Of a stretch of DNA of 14,270 bases, positions 7,024-14,270 are shown one piece after another. The notes below the pieces were generated by a model. That model was not told the origin of the DNA. It did no database searches and was given only the letters and a program-made list of their open reading frames with translations. The DNA lies in NCBI GenBank assembly GCA_022567875.1, contig JADFGB010000007.1, forward strand, positions 1 to 14,270, in the 5' to 3' direction. This DNA is from Bacteroidota bacterium (GTDB lineage Bacteria; Bacteroidota; Ignavibacteria; Ignavibacteriales; Ignavibacteriaceae). The position numbers were made by a program, and so were the translations under genes. How positions within the stretch are numbered: the first letter of the stretch is position 1; the number at the start of each line of letters is the position of its first letter.

Positions 7024-9822
7024 TTGAAACATCTGATAAATTTAAATGTAAACGGAACAGAATATGAAGTAGCTGTAAAATCAGGAACATCCTTGCTTAA
7101 TTTGCTTCGTGATCAATGTATGTTAACAGGCACAAAAAAAGGATGCGAGTTAGGCGACTGTGGTGTCTGCACTGTTTTATTAAACGGAAAAGCTGTAAAC
7201 TCGTGCTTAATTCTTGCAGTTGAAGCTGAGGGTCAAAATATTTTAACTATTGAAGGAATGGCAACCGGCGAAAATCTCCACCCAATTCAAAGAGCGTTTG
7301 TTGAAAAGGGTGCTATTCAATGCGGGTTTTGTACACCGGGTATGATTTTAAGAACTAAATCTTTTTTAGATGAAAACCCTAATCCAAACAAAGAAGAAAT
7401 TAAAGAAGCTCTTTCAGGAAATCTTTGCAGATGCACCGGCTATACAAAAATTATAGAAGCCGTAGAAACCGCAAATGATTATTTAAAAGGTAAAAAACCA
7501 AAAGTCATAGAATACCAACCGCAAAAATCAGCAATGGATTTTACTGTTGTTGGTAAAAGACTGCCTAAGTTAGATGCACCGGACAAAGCAACGGGCAGAG
7601 CACAATATACTGACGATATTGTTTTACCTAACATGATTTACGGTAAACTATTATTAAGTTCTGTACCTCATGCTCGCATCAAATCAATAAACACTGAAAA
7701 GGCAAAATCATTACCAGGCGTTAAAGTAATTTTAACCGGAGCCGATGTTACTGATATTAGTTACGGAACTTCACCACCTCGTTATGACGAATTTGTACTG
7801 GCTAAAGATAAAGTAAGGTTTGTGGGTGACATAGTTGCTGCTGTTGCGGCAATTGATGAAGAGACCTGTTATAAAGCGCTAAAATTAATTGAAGTTGAAT
7901 ATGAAGAGCTTCCTACAGTATTTGATCCTATTGAAGCAATGAAAGACGGCGCTCCTAGATTATTCGATGATAAATATGAAAATAATATCAACACAAGAGT
8001 GGATCACCATTTTGGTGATATTGAAAAAGGTTTTGAAGAGGCTGACTTGATTAAAGAAGCTAAATTTGTAGGAAACCGTACAATTCAAAATCCAATGGAA
8101 CCACACGTTGCAATTGCTGAATGGGACAGGCACGGCAGAGTTACTTTATATACTTCCACACAGGTCGTGCATTATGTCCATCATCAACTCTCACGAATAT
8201 TGGATTTACCCCTTGGTAATATTAGGGTTATAATGACAAATTGCGGAGGTGGCTTTGGTGCAAAAGCAGCAACTAATCCTCTTGAAATATTATCAATCTT
8301 ACTATCTAAAAAAATCGGTTGTCCAGTAAAAATGCGTTTTAACAGAGAAGAAATGTATTTATACGGAAGAGGAAGACACAAACAATACATTGAGATGAAA
8401 ATAGGAGTTAAAAATGACGGAACAATTACCGCAGTTAAACAGAAAGCTATTTTAGAAGGAGGTGCTTATTCAAGTTTCGGTATCGTTTCTACTTATTATG
8501 CCGGTTCAATGCTTCCGACTTTGTATATAATCCCAAATTATAAATACGACGGATACAGAGTAAACACAAACCTTCCGCCTTGCGGTGCTATGCGTGGACA
8601 CGGTACACCTCATCCGCGTTTTGCTTTTGAATCTTTACTCTCTATGATTGCTGATGATATTGGAATGGATCACATTGACATAAGATTAAAAAATGCGATG
8701 ATGCCAGAAACTCGAACCTGTAATGATTTAGATATTCATTCCTGCGAATTAAAAGCATGCCTGAAAGTAGTTAGGGAAAAATCAGGCTGGGATAAAAAGA
8801 AAGGAAAACTTCCAAAAGGAAGAGGCATAGGCATCGGCTGCGGTGGATTTGTATCTGGTGCAGGTTACCCTATTTACAGATCAAATTTTCCGCATTCAAA
8901 CGCTATAATTAAAGTTGAAGAAGACGGTTCTAAAGCTGTATTGTTTATCGGAGATGCTGATATCGGGCAAGGTTCTGATACAGTACTTGCACAAGCTGCC
9001 GCAGAAGCTATGGGAATTACATTGGATAAAATGAGCGTTGTTTCTGCCGATAGTGACATTACACCTTTGGGTTTCGGTGCATACTCAAGCAGAGTAACAC
9101 TTATGGGCGGCAATGCTTCAAAGATGGCAGGAGAAGAAATAAAAAAACAAGTGATAAAAGCAGCTGCAAAGAAATTAAATGTACATGAAGAAAAACTTCG
9201 TGCAAAAAATAATAAATTATTTGATATCTCAAATGAAGAAAATTTTATTCCATGGTCAGAAGCTGCAAAACTTTATTTTTCAGAAAATGGACCTTTAATC
9301 GGAAAAGGACATTACTCGCCTCCAAAAGGACTAGGCGGAACATATAAAGGCGCAGCAATAGGCACTTCGCCTGCATTTTCATTTTCCGCTTCAGTTTGCG
9401 AAGTTAAGGTTGACATGGAAACGGGGAAGGTTAAGGTTTTAAATTTTTGGGATGCACACGACTGCGGAACTGCAATAAATCCGATGGCAGTTGAGGGACA
9501 AGTCGAAGGAGCAATTGTTATGGGTATGAGCGAAGCTCTTTTGGAAGAAGAAGTATTTGACTCAAATGGTAAAATGTTAAATGCTGATTTGCATAATTAT
9601 TTAATTGCTACTTCTGCTGAAACACCAGATATTGATTCAACAATTGTTGACAGTTACGAACCCGAAGGACCATTTGGCGCAAAGGAAGTTGGTGAAGGTG
9701 CAACATTGCCTATTTTAGGTGCAATTGCCAATGCAGTAGCAGATGCTATTGGAGTTAGAATTTTTGAGCTTCCGATAACCCCAGAAAAAGTATTGAAAGC
9801 AATAAAAGAAAAATCGAATTAA
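7024..9822 (+). CDS. Fused 2Fe-2S / molybdopterin subunit, 4-hydroxybenzoyl-CoA reductase-like
   Basis: One unbroken 932-residue protein joins two parts that are separate subunits (HcrC and HcrA) in Thauera. Residues 1-157 form the 2Fe-2S domain: plant-ferredoxin-type cysteines 41, 46, 49, 61 and the second cluster's cysteines 100, 103, 135, 137. A linker leads to the molybdenum-cofactor domain (about 170-932) with CGGGFGAK (407-414), PCGAMRGHG (519-527), GQG (648-650) and a late EVGEGA, where Glu891 fits the catalytic glutamate of the xanthine oxidase family. The order resembles the fused Fe-S/Mo aldehyde oxidoreductase of Desulfovibrio, but with a separate FAD subunit just upstream. By recall and context the Mo domain is closest to 4-hydroxybenzoyl-CoA reductase alpha, which would remove the 4-hydroxyl before ring reduction; another aromatic hydroxylase or dehydrogenase cannot be excluded. 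Translation starts at TTG. Confidence 0.87.
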   Translation: MKHLINLNVNGTEYEVAVKSGTSLLNLLRDQCMLTGTKKGCELGDCGVCTVLLNGKAVNSCLILAVEAEGQNILTIEGMATGENLHPIQRAFVEKGAIQCGFCTPGMILRTKSFLDENPNPNKEEIKEALSGNLCRCTGYTKIIEAVETANDYLKGKKPKVIEYQPQKSAMDFTVVGKRLPKLDAPDKATGRAQYTDDIVLPNMIYGKLLLSSVPHARIKSINTEKAKSLPGVKVILTGADVTDISYGTSPPRYDEFVLAKDKVRFVGDIVAAVAAIDEETCYKALKLIEVEYEELPTVFDPIEAMKDGAPRLFDDKYENNINTRVDHHFGDIEKGFEEADLIKEAKFVGNRTIQNPMEPHVAIAEWDRHGRVTLYTSTQVVHYVHHQLSRILDLPLGNIRVIMTNCGGGFGAKAATNPLEILSILLSKKIGCPVKMRFNREEMYLYGRGRHKQYIEMKIGVKNDGTITAVKQKAILEGGAYSSFGIVSTYYAGSMLPTLYIIPNYKYDGYRVNTNLPPCGAMRGHGTPHPRFAFESLLSMIADDIGMDHIDIRLKNAMMPETRTCNDLDIHSCELKACLKVVREKSGWDKKKGKLPKGRGIGIGCGGFVSGAGYPIYRSNFPHSNAIIKVEEDGSKAVLFIGDADIGQGSDTVLAQAAAEAMGITLDKMSVVSADSDITPLGFGAYSSRVTLMGGNASKMAGEEIKKQVIKAAAKKLNVHEEKLRAKNNKLFDISNEENFIPWSEAAKLYFSENGPLIGKGHYSPPKGLGGTYKGAAIGTSPAFSFSASVCEVKVDMETGKVKVLNFWDAHDCGTAINPMAVEGQVEGAIVMGMSEALLEEEVFDSNGKMLNADLHNYLIATSAETPDIDSTIVDSYEPEGPFGAKEVGEGATLPILGAIANAVADAIGVRIFELPITPEKVLKAIKEKSN

Positions 9823-9838
9823 TATAAAATGAAGTGTT

Positions 9839-10642
9839 ATGGATAAATATTATTTGGGTATAGATATAGGATCTTCTTATACAAAGTATACCGTAATAGA
9901 TTCGGATAATAATTTAACTTATTCAAATATATTGAAAACATTAAGCAGAAATAAGGATGAAAAAATAAGTACAAGAGAATATATTTCAAATAACTTTCCT
10001 GTATTATTTACATGTGCAACCGGTTACGGAAGAGAACACGACAAAAATTGTGATATAACAAAAACAGAGATTTATTGTGCATCAGCAGGGGTCTCTGCTT
10101 TATTTTCAGAAGAGAAAACTATTGTTGATGTTGGAGCAGAAGATGTTAAAGTTATTAAAAGCGGTACTGACGGAAAAGTATTAGACTTTTATATGAACAC
10201 AAAATGTGCTGCAGGTACCGGTACGTTTATTACAGAAATAGCCGACAGAGCAGAAATTGATGTTTTAAAAATGAGTGAAATGGCATCAAGATCAAATTTT
10301 GTAAAAGAACTAAATAGCTTTTGTACTGTGTTTGCTAAAACTGAAATAATGAAATGGCTTTTTGATGATGTACCAATAGAAGATGTAGCAAAAGGTATAT
10401 ATATTTCAATAGTAAATAGAATTGCAAAAATACGTATGGATAAAGATCTTCCAATATATTTAATCGGCGGTGTATCTCAATATCATCCTTATTTAAAAAA
10501 TATAATGGAAGAGAAATTTAATTCAAAAGTAATTGTGCCGAATAATCCCCAATTAATTACTGCTTTTGGCGCTGCTGTTTTAGCTAAATATTATTATGAA
10601 AAAATTAATAGCAAACAATTAAATAAAATTAAAATAAAATGA
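9839..10642 (+). CDS. Orphan CoA-substrate-enzyme activase (HgdC/BcrA-BcrD-like ATPase)
   Basis: The product is a 267-residue ASKHA ATPase, the size of homodimeric 2-hydroxyacyl-CoA dehydratase activators (HgdC). Motifs are GIDIGSSYTK (7-16), ATGYGR (60-65), DVGAEDVK (97-104), KCAAGTGTF (122-130), SFCTVFAKTE (160-169) and LIGGVSQ (208-214). Cys123 and Cys162 are the two ligands that, from each half of a dimer, would hold one 4Fe-4S cluster. The phosphate-2 motif is normally DIGGQDxK; here Ala and Glu replace Gly and Gln. It is distinct from both bcrA and bcrD in the same window and has no HgdA/HgdB-type partner beside it. It follows the Mo subunit by 16 bp and overlaps the thiolase start by ATGA. 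It may activate another dehydratase or the HgdB-type protein encoded at 3809; this is inference. Confidence 0.85.
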   Translation: MDKYYLGIDIGSSYTKYTVIDSDNNLTYSNILKTLSRNKDEKISTREYISNNFPVLFTCATGYGREHDKNCDITKTEIYCASAGVSALFSEEKTIVDVGAEDVKVIKSGTDGKVLDFYMNTKCAAGTGTFITEIADRAEIDVLKMSEMASRSNFVKELNSFCTVFAKTEIMKWLFDDVPIEDVAKGIYISIVNRIAKIRMDKDLPIYLIGGVSQYHPYLKNIMEEKFNSKVIVPNNPQLITAFGAAVLAKYYYEKINSKQLNKIKIK

Positions 10643-11901
10643 AAGCATATCACAACAAAGAAAAAGGAATCGGAATCATCTATGATGATATGTATCTTAT
10701 TAATGGAGCCAGAACGCCTTTCGGTAAATTAACTGGTACGTTAGCAAATGTTTCTCCAACTGATCTTGGTATTTTAGCATGTCGTGCAGCATTAGAAAAA
10801 TCCAACGTTCAAGCAAAAGATATTGACCAAACTATAATTGCAAATATCGGTCAAAGTTCCACAGATGCTTATTTTTTGCCGAGACATATTTCGCTTTATT
10901 CAGGGGTAAGAGAAGAAGTGCCGGCTTTGATGGTTCAGAGAATTTGCGGCTCCGGTTTTGAGACAATAATTACAGGGGTTGAGCAAATATCTTTGGGCAA
11001 AGCAGATATTGTCCTTTGCGGAGGTACGGAAAATATGTCTCTCTCTCCAACAGTTAGTTTCGGCAATAGAATGGGCTATCAACTTGGAAGAATTAATTTT
11101 AAAGATATGTTGTGGGAATCTTTAGTTGATACTGCTGCCGGATATCCCATGGGTTGTACAGCCGAAAATGTTGCCAAGAAACATAACATAACGCGTGAAG
11201 AAGCCGATGAATTTGGTAAGTTGTCATTTGACAGGACATCGACCGCAATTGAAAATGGATTTTTTGAAAATGAAATAATTCCTATTAATTCGACTGTGTT
11301 GGAAGCGTACGGTTTAAAACCAAGAAAAGTGAAACTTCCGAGAAATGTACATGATTTTAAAACAGATGAAAATGTTCGTACTACAAGTATAGAGGCACTT
11401 GCAAAGCTTCCTCCTATCTTCGATAAAAACGGCGTTCAGACAGCCGGTAATTCAAGCGGTATTGTTGATGGGGCTGCTTCGGTTGTCGTTTCAAATAAAG
11501 AATACGTTTCAGCAAATAATTTGAATCCTTTGTCGAAAGTTGTAGCATCGTCTTCCTGCGGAATAGACCCAAAAGTAATGGGACTTGGTCCTGTAAAAGC
11601 AATAAATCTTCTGTTAGAAATTACCGGGTTAAATATTTCAGAGATTGGTCTGATTGAAATTAATGAAGCTTTCGCCGCTCAATTTATCGGTTGTGAAAGA
11701 GAATTAAATTTTGACAGAAATATTGCTAATGTAAATGGCGGAGCGATAGCTATTGGTCATCCTTTAGGCGCTACCGGGTTAAGACTTTCACTTACCATTT
11801 CAAGAGAAATGAATATCAGAAAAACAAAATATGGAATTGCTTCTGCTTGTATAGGCGGCGGACAAGGTACGGCAATTTTATTTGAAAATTTAAATATATA
11901 A
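10639..11901 (+). CDS. Thiolase (acetyl-CoA acyltransferase)
   Basis: The product is a 420-residue thiolase. It has the nucleophilic cysteine in RICGSGFE (Cys103), NEAFAAQ (342-348), NGGAIAIGHPLGATG (366-380) with His374, and the second active cysteine in ASACIGGGQGT (Cys404). It would cleave a 3-oxoacyl-CoA with CoA; in this pathway the natural candidate is 3-oxopimelyl-CoA, giving glutaryl-CoA and acetyl-CoA, though acetoacetyl-CoA is possible. The ATG at 10639 overlaps the upstream stop as ATGA, favouring translational coupling. It adds 17 residues before a second Met (10690), which is where most thiolases begin (MYLINGARTPFGK), so that later start remains an alternative. had follows after 15 bp. 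Confidence 0.9.
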   Translation: MKAYHNKEKGIGIIYDDMYLINGARTPFGKLTGTLANVSPTDLGILACRAALEKSNVQAKDIDQTIIANIGQSSTDAYFLPRHISLYSGVREEVPALMVQRICGSGFETIITGVEQISLGKADIVLCGGTENMSLSPTVSFGNRMGYQLGRINFKDMLWESLVDTAAGYPMGCTAENVAKKHNITREEADEFGKLSFDRTSTAIENGFFENEIIPINSTVLEAYGLKPRKVKLPRNVHDFKTDENVRTTSIEALAKLPPIFDKNGVQTAGNSSGIVDGAASVVVSNKEYVSANNLNPLSKVVASSSCGIDPKVMGLGPVKAINLLLEITGLNISEIGLIEINEAFAAQFIGCERELNFDRNIANVNGGAIAIGHPLGATGLRLSLTISREMNIRKTKYGIASACIGGGQGTAILFENLNI

Positions 11902-11916
11902 AAGGGGCTATAAATA

Positions 11917-12975
11917 ATGGAAGAAAAAAAAATATCTTCCTGGAAAATGACTGAATTACATGGCGAGTTTAAATTTACCGAAACCACTTTCCCATCCTTA
12001 AATGAAAATGAAGTTCTTGTTAAAGTAGCAGGCTGCGGCGTTTGTCATACCGACATCAGCTTTTGGCATTACGGAGTAAAAACAAAGCATTCACTGCCAT
12101 TAACATTGGGACACGAAATAAGCGGAACTGTAATAGATGGTCAGGAATCATGGATGGGAAAAAACGTAATAATACCCGCTGTGCTTCCGTGCGGTAATTG
12201 TGAACTTTGTAAAAAAGGCAGAGGAAATATTTGTCAAAACCAGCTTATGCCAGGTAATGATTTTGACGGAGGTTTTGCATCTCATATAAAAGTTCCTTTC
12301 CAGCATATATGTGTTCTGCCGGATAGTATCCTTGAAAAGCATTCTCTTTCTAAATTAGCTATTATTGCTGACGCAGTTACAACACCTTACCAAGTTATAA
12401 AAAAATCAAAATTAGAAGCCGATGATTTTGCTATTATAATCGGAGTCGGTGGTGTGGGAATCTATTGTGCTTTACTCGCTAAAATTTTTGGAGCTAAAGT
12501 TTTAGCAATCGATATTAATAATAAAAAATTAATGACTGCAAAAGAAAACGGTATTGATGAAATCTTAAATATTAAAGACCTTGATATCAAAACCATCAAA
12601 TCAAATGTAAGAGAAATTGCAAAATCACTTGGCGTTTCAAAATACAACTGGAAAATATTTGAAATGTCAGGTACAAAAGCCGGACAGGAACTAGGTTTTG
12701 CTCTTGTAAGTTTCGCTTCAACGTTATGTATTGTCAGTTTTACACTCGATAAATTAGAAGTAAGATTAAGCAATTTAATGGCTTTTGACGCAGAAGTTAT
12801 TGGAACTTGGGGGTGCAAACCGGAGCTTTATCCGGAGGTTGTAGAGTTGATAAATAAAGGTAAATTAAACATTAATGCTTTTGTAGAAACTTTTCCGTTA
12901 TCAAAAATTAATGAAGTTTTTAAAAACACTTTGGAACATAAATACGAAAAACGTTCTGTTCTTGTTCCGGATTGA
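11917..12975 (+). CDS. had: 6-hydroxycyclohex-1-ene-1-carbonyl-CoA dehydrogenase
   Basis: The product is a 352-residue zinc-dependent medium-chain alcohol dehydrogenase. Catalytic zinc ligands are in GVCHTD (Cys43) and GHE (His66-Glu67). Structural zinc cysteines are 92, 95, 98 and 106. The NAD motif GVGGVG is at 176-181, with an acidic Asp199 at the end of the second strand as expected for NAD. The block around HTDISFWHYGVKTKHSLP is characteristic of the dearomatising-pathway Had group, and oah and dch follow, so the specific call is stronger than a generic dehydrogenase. It oxidises the hydroxyl made by Dch to give 6-oxocyclohex-1-ene-1-carbonyl-CoA. The start has AAGGGG (11902-11907) upstream. 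A short 12-bp palindrome lies just after the stop. Confidence 0.9.
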   Translation: MEEKKISSWKMTELHGEFKFTETTFPSLNENEVLVKVAGCGVCHTDISFWHYGVKTKHSLPLTLGHEISGTVIDGQESWMGKNVIIPAVLPCGNCELCKKGRGNICQNQLMPGNDFDGGFASHIKVPFQHICVLPDSILEKHSLSKLAIIADAVTTPYQVIKKSKLEADDFAIIIGVGGVGIYCALLAKIFGAKVLAIDINNKKLMTAKENGIDEILNIKDLDIKTIKSNVREIAKSLGVSKYNWKIFEMSGTKAGQELGFALVSFASTLCIVSFTLDKLEVRLSNLMAFDAEVIGTWGCKPELYPEVVELINKGKLNINAFVETFPLSKINEVFKNTLEHKYEKRSVLVPD

Positions 12976-13023
12976 ATAGATTTATAAATCAATATTTTAT
13001 TATTAAAAAATAGATGAAGAATT

Positions 13024-14100
13024 ATGTTAAAAGATCACAATTTATTAAAAACTGAATACAAAGAAATCATTTTTGAAAAGAGACCATGTAAAGATAAAAA
13101 CAATGAACCTGTTGATGGTCTCTATAACTGCTGGATAATTTTGAATAACCCGAAACAGTATAACTCTTATACAACCGAAGCAGTTAAAGAAATTATTTTA
13201 GCATTCAGAGAAGCATCTAATGACAGAAGTGTAGTTGCGGTTGTTTTTACTGCGGTTGGGGATAAAGCTTTCTGCACTGGTGGAAACACAAAAGAATATG
13301 CAGAATATTATGCAGGTAATCCCCAAGAATACAAACAATATATGCGACTTTTTAACGACATGGTTTCATCAATATTAATGTGCGATAAACCTGTTATTAA
13401 CAGGGTAAACGGAATGAGGATAGGAGGCGGACAAGAAATAGGAATGGCTTGTGATTTTTCCATCGCACAGGATCTTGCAAGATTCGGACAGGCGGGCCCA
13501 AAACACGGCAGCGCACCTGACGGAGGATCAACAGATTTTCTTTCTTTATTTGTGGGAATAGAACAAGCTTTTTATTCGTGTACTGTTTGTGATCCTTGGT
13601 CAGCACACGAAGCAATGCGCTATGGATTATTAACCCAAATTGTTACTGTATTAAAAATTAATGGTGATTATATAAGTAATCCAATAGTTTATACTGATAA
13701 ATGGGTTAACGAGAAAGGGGAGATAATTTACGGAACACCGAAACAAGGCGAAGAAAAAGAAGAAGGGAAAGAATTGCTAAAATCAGGGGAAATTGATTTG
13801 TCATTACTCGATAATACTGTTGAAAATCTTTGCACAAAACTTATGTATTTAATGCCTAACTGTTTGAGTAAAACTATTAACTCTATAAGAAAGAAAAAAC
13901 TTGAGCATTGGGATAAAAATAAAGAAAGCAACAGAGAATGGCTCGCTCTAAATATGATGACTGAAGGTAAAGCCGGATTTAAAGCTTTCAACGAAGGACC
14001 TAAAGGTAACAGGGAAGTTGATTTTATAAAATTAAGAAGATTGCTTGCAGAGGGTCACCCCTGGAATGATGATTTATTAAATGAAATTTTACCGAGATAA
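13024..14100 (+). CDS. oah: 6-oxocyclohex-1-ene-1-carbonyl-CoA hydrolase (ring-opening)
   Basis: The product is a 358-residue member of the crotonase superfamily, longer than ordinary enoyl-CoA hydratases and within the usual Oah/BamA size. Oxyanion-hole segments are AFCTGGNTKEYA (82-93) and MRIGGGQEIGMACDF (131-145), followed by the distinctive GSAPDGGSTDF (162-172) and a C-terminal SNREWLALNMMTEGKAGF block typical of this group. The enzyme adds water twice and opens the ring, giving 3-hydroxypimelyl-CoA in the cytoplasm. bamA-type genes are widely used as markers of anaerobic aromatic degradation, so this is the single best diagnostic gene of the locus. The ATG at 13024 has only a weak purine stretch upstream. 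It lies 48 bp after had and 52 bp before dch. Confidence 0.93.
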   Translation: MLKDHNLLKTEYKEIIFEKRPCKDKNNEPVDGLYNCWIILNNPKQYNSYTTEAVKEIILAFREASNDRSVVAVVFTAVGDKAFCTGGNTKEYAEYYAGNPQEYKQYMRLFNDMVSSILMCDKPVINRVNGMRIGGGQEIGMACDFSIAQDLARFGQAGPKHGSAPDGGSTDFLSLFVGIEQAFYSCTVCDPWSAHEAMRYGLLTQIVTVLKINGDYISNPIVYTDKWVNEKGEIIYGTPKQGEEKEEGKELLKSGEIDLSLLDNTVENLCTKLMYLMPNCLSKTINSIRKKKLEHWDKNKESNREWLALNMMTEGKAGFKAFNEGPKGNREVDFIKLRRLLAEGHPWNDDLLNEILPR

Positions 14101-14117
14101 AAAACCTTCGAGGTTTT
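14101..14117 (+). other. Short hairpin between oah and dch
   Basis: Immediately after the oah stop, AAAACCT and AGGTTTT form a perfect 7-bp inverted repeat around a TCG loop. The T-stretch lies inside the stem and no U-run follows, so it is not a canonical terminator. It may stabilise a 3' end or reduce read-through into dch. The inverted repeat is visible; a role is not shown. Confidence 0.3.
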
Positions 14118-14152
14118 GAAACGATTTATGAAAAAAATTAAATTATAAACAC

Positions 14153-14270
14153 ATGAAAATCAAAGTAAAATACACACACAATAATTCAGTTGCCCGAATC
14201 ATTCTTGATGACGGCAAAGGAAATGTATTAGACAATATTATGATGATCGAACTTATACAAGTTCTAAATT
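14153..14270 (+). CDS. dch: Cyclohexa-1,5-diene-1-carbonyl-CoA hydratase (3'-truncated)
   Basis: Only the first 39 codons are in the window, and the frame stays open to the edge. The N-terminus reads MKIKVKYTHNNSVARIILDD, then a GKGNVLD and MMIELIQVL stretch. This matches the crotonase-fold opening strands, and the K-x-N-x-x-D pattern is the one I recall from Dch proteins (PKANIVDAAM-like). Dch adds water to the diene made by benzoyl-CoA reductase and provides the substrate of Had. Following had and oah, this completes the Thauera-type lower pathway. Most of the catalytic region lies beyond the window, so the call depends on context as much as on sequence. The start has no Shine-Dalgarno. Confidence 0.75.
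   Translation, partial: MKIKVKYTHNNSVARIILDDGKGNVLDNIMMIELIQVLN

Noticed and set aside
12979..12990. Perfect 12-bp palindrome GATTTATAAATC after had
   Set aside because: AT-only core with no loop, single copy, and easily expected by chance in AT-rich DNA; not called an operator or terminator.
285..13991. Many minus-strand open frames of 60-131 codons across the window
   Set aside because: All lie opposite confidently assigned + strand genes, have no recognisable domains and look like antisense shadows of AT-rich coding sequence.
14128..14148. Tiny ATG frame just before dch
   Set aside because: Only six codons before a stop, no ribosome site, no evidence for a leader peptide.

Overview
The window is AT-rich and densely coding, with every gene on the + strand. 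It is most of a locus for anaerobic breakdown of aromatic acids through benzoyl-CoA. Recognisable core steps are two ATPase subunits of the ATP-dependent (class I) benzoyl-CoA reductase (bcrA, cut by the left edge, and bcrD), one large HgdB-family subunit (bcrB-like), and the Thauera-type lower pathway: cyclohexa-1,5-diene-1-carbonyl-CoA hydratase (dch, cut by the right edge), 6-hydroxycyclohex-1-ene-1-carbonyl-CoA dehydrogenase (had), the ring-opening 6-oxocyclohex-1-ene-1-carbonyl-CoA hydrolase (oah) and a thiolase.

Layout: block 1 (1-5005) is bcrA, bcrD, a FadD-like acyl-CoA ligase and bcrB. A 103-bp gap (5006-5108), the longest non-coding stretch, holds a candidate promoter of the Bacteroidota type and a good Shine-Dalgarno sequence. 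Block 2 (5109 to the end) is a ketopantoate-reductase-family enzyme, a molybdenum hydroxylase of the xanthine dehydrogenase family (FAD subunit plus a fused 2Fe-2S/Mo subunit), a third BcrA/HgdC-type ATPase (orphan activase), thiolase, had, oah and dch. Spacing is tight and one junction is an ATGA overlap, so block 2 looks like one operon. No tRNA, rRNA, CRISPR or mobile element was seen, and no gene-free stretch exceeds 300 bases.

How the genes fit together (inference): the ligase would activate an aromatic acid to its CoA thioester. The Mo enzyme may remove the 4-hydroxyl group of 4-hydroxybenzoyl-CoA. Bcr reduces the ring to the dienoyl-CoA, Dch hydrates it, Had oxidises the alcohol, Oah hydrates and opens the ring to 3-hydroxypimelyl-CoA, and the thiolase can serve the following beta-oxidation. 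bcrC, ferredoxin, a ferredoxin-reducing system and a 3-hydroxyacyl-CoA dehydrogenase are not in the window.

Organism: low GC, A-rich leaders without Shine-Dalgarno sequences before several genes, and a TAnnTTTG-type promoter element suggest the Bacteroidota/Ignavibacteriota/Chlorobiota group. This is a weak inference. The pathway implies anaerobic metabolism.

The points most worth a second look are the split bcr gene order, the orphan activase with an altered DIGGQD motif, a hydroxybenzoyl-CoA-reductase-like enzyme whose FAD subunit has no room for the hallmark 4Fe-4S insertion, a ligase with a degenerate phosphate-binding loop, and a ketopantoate-reductase homologue with no known step in this pathway.
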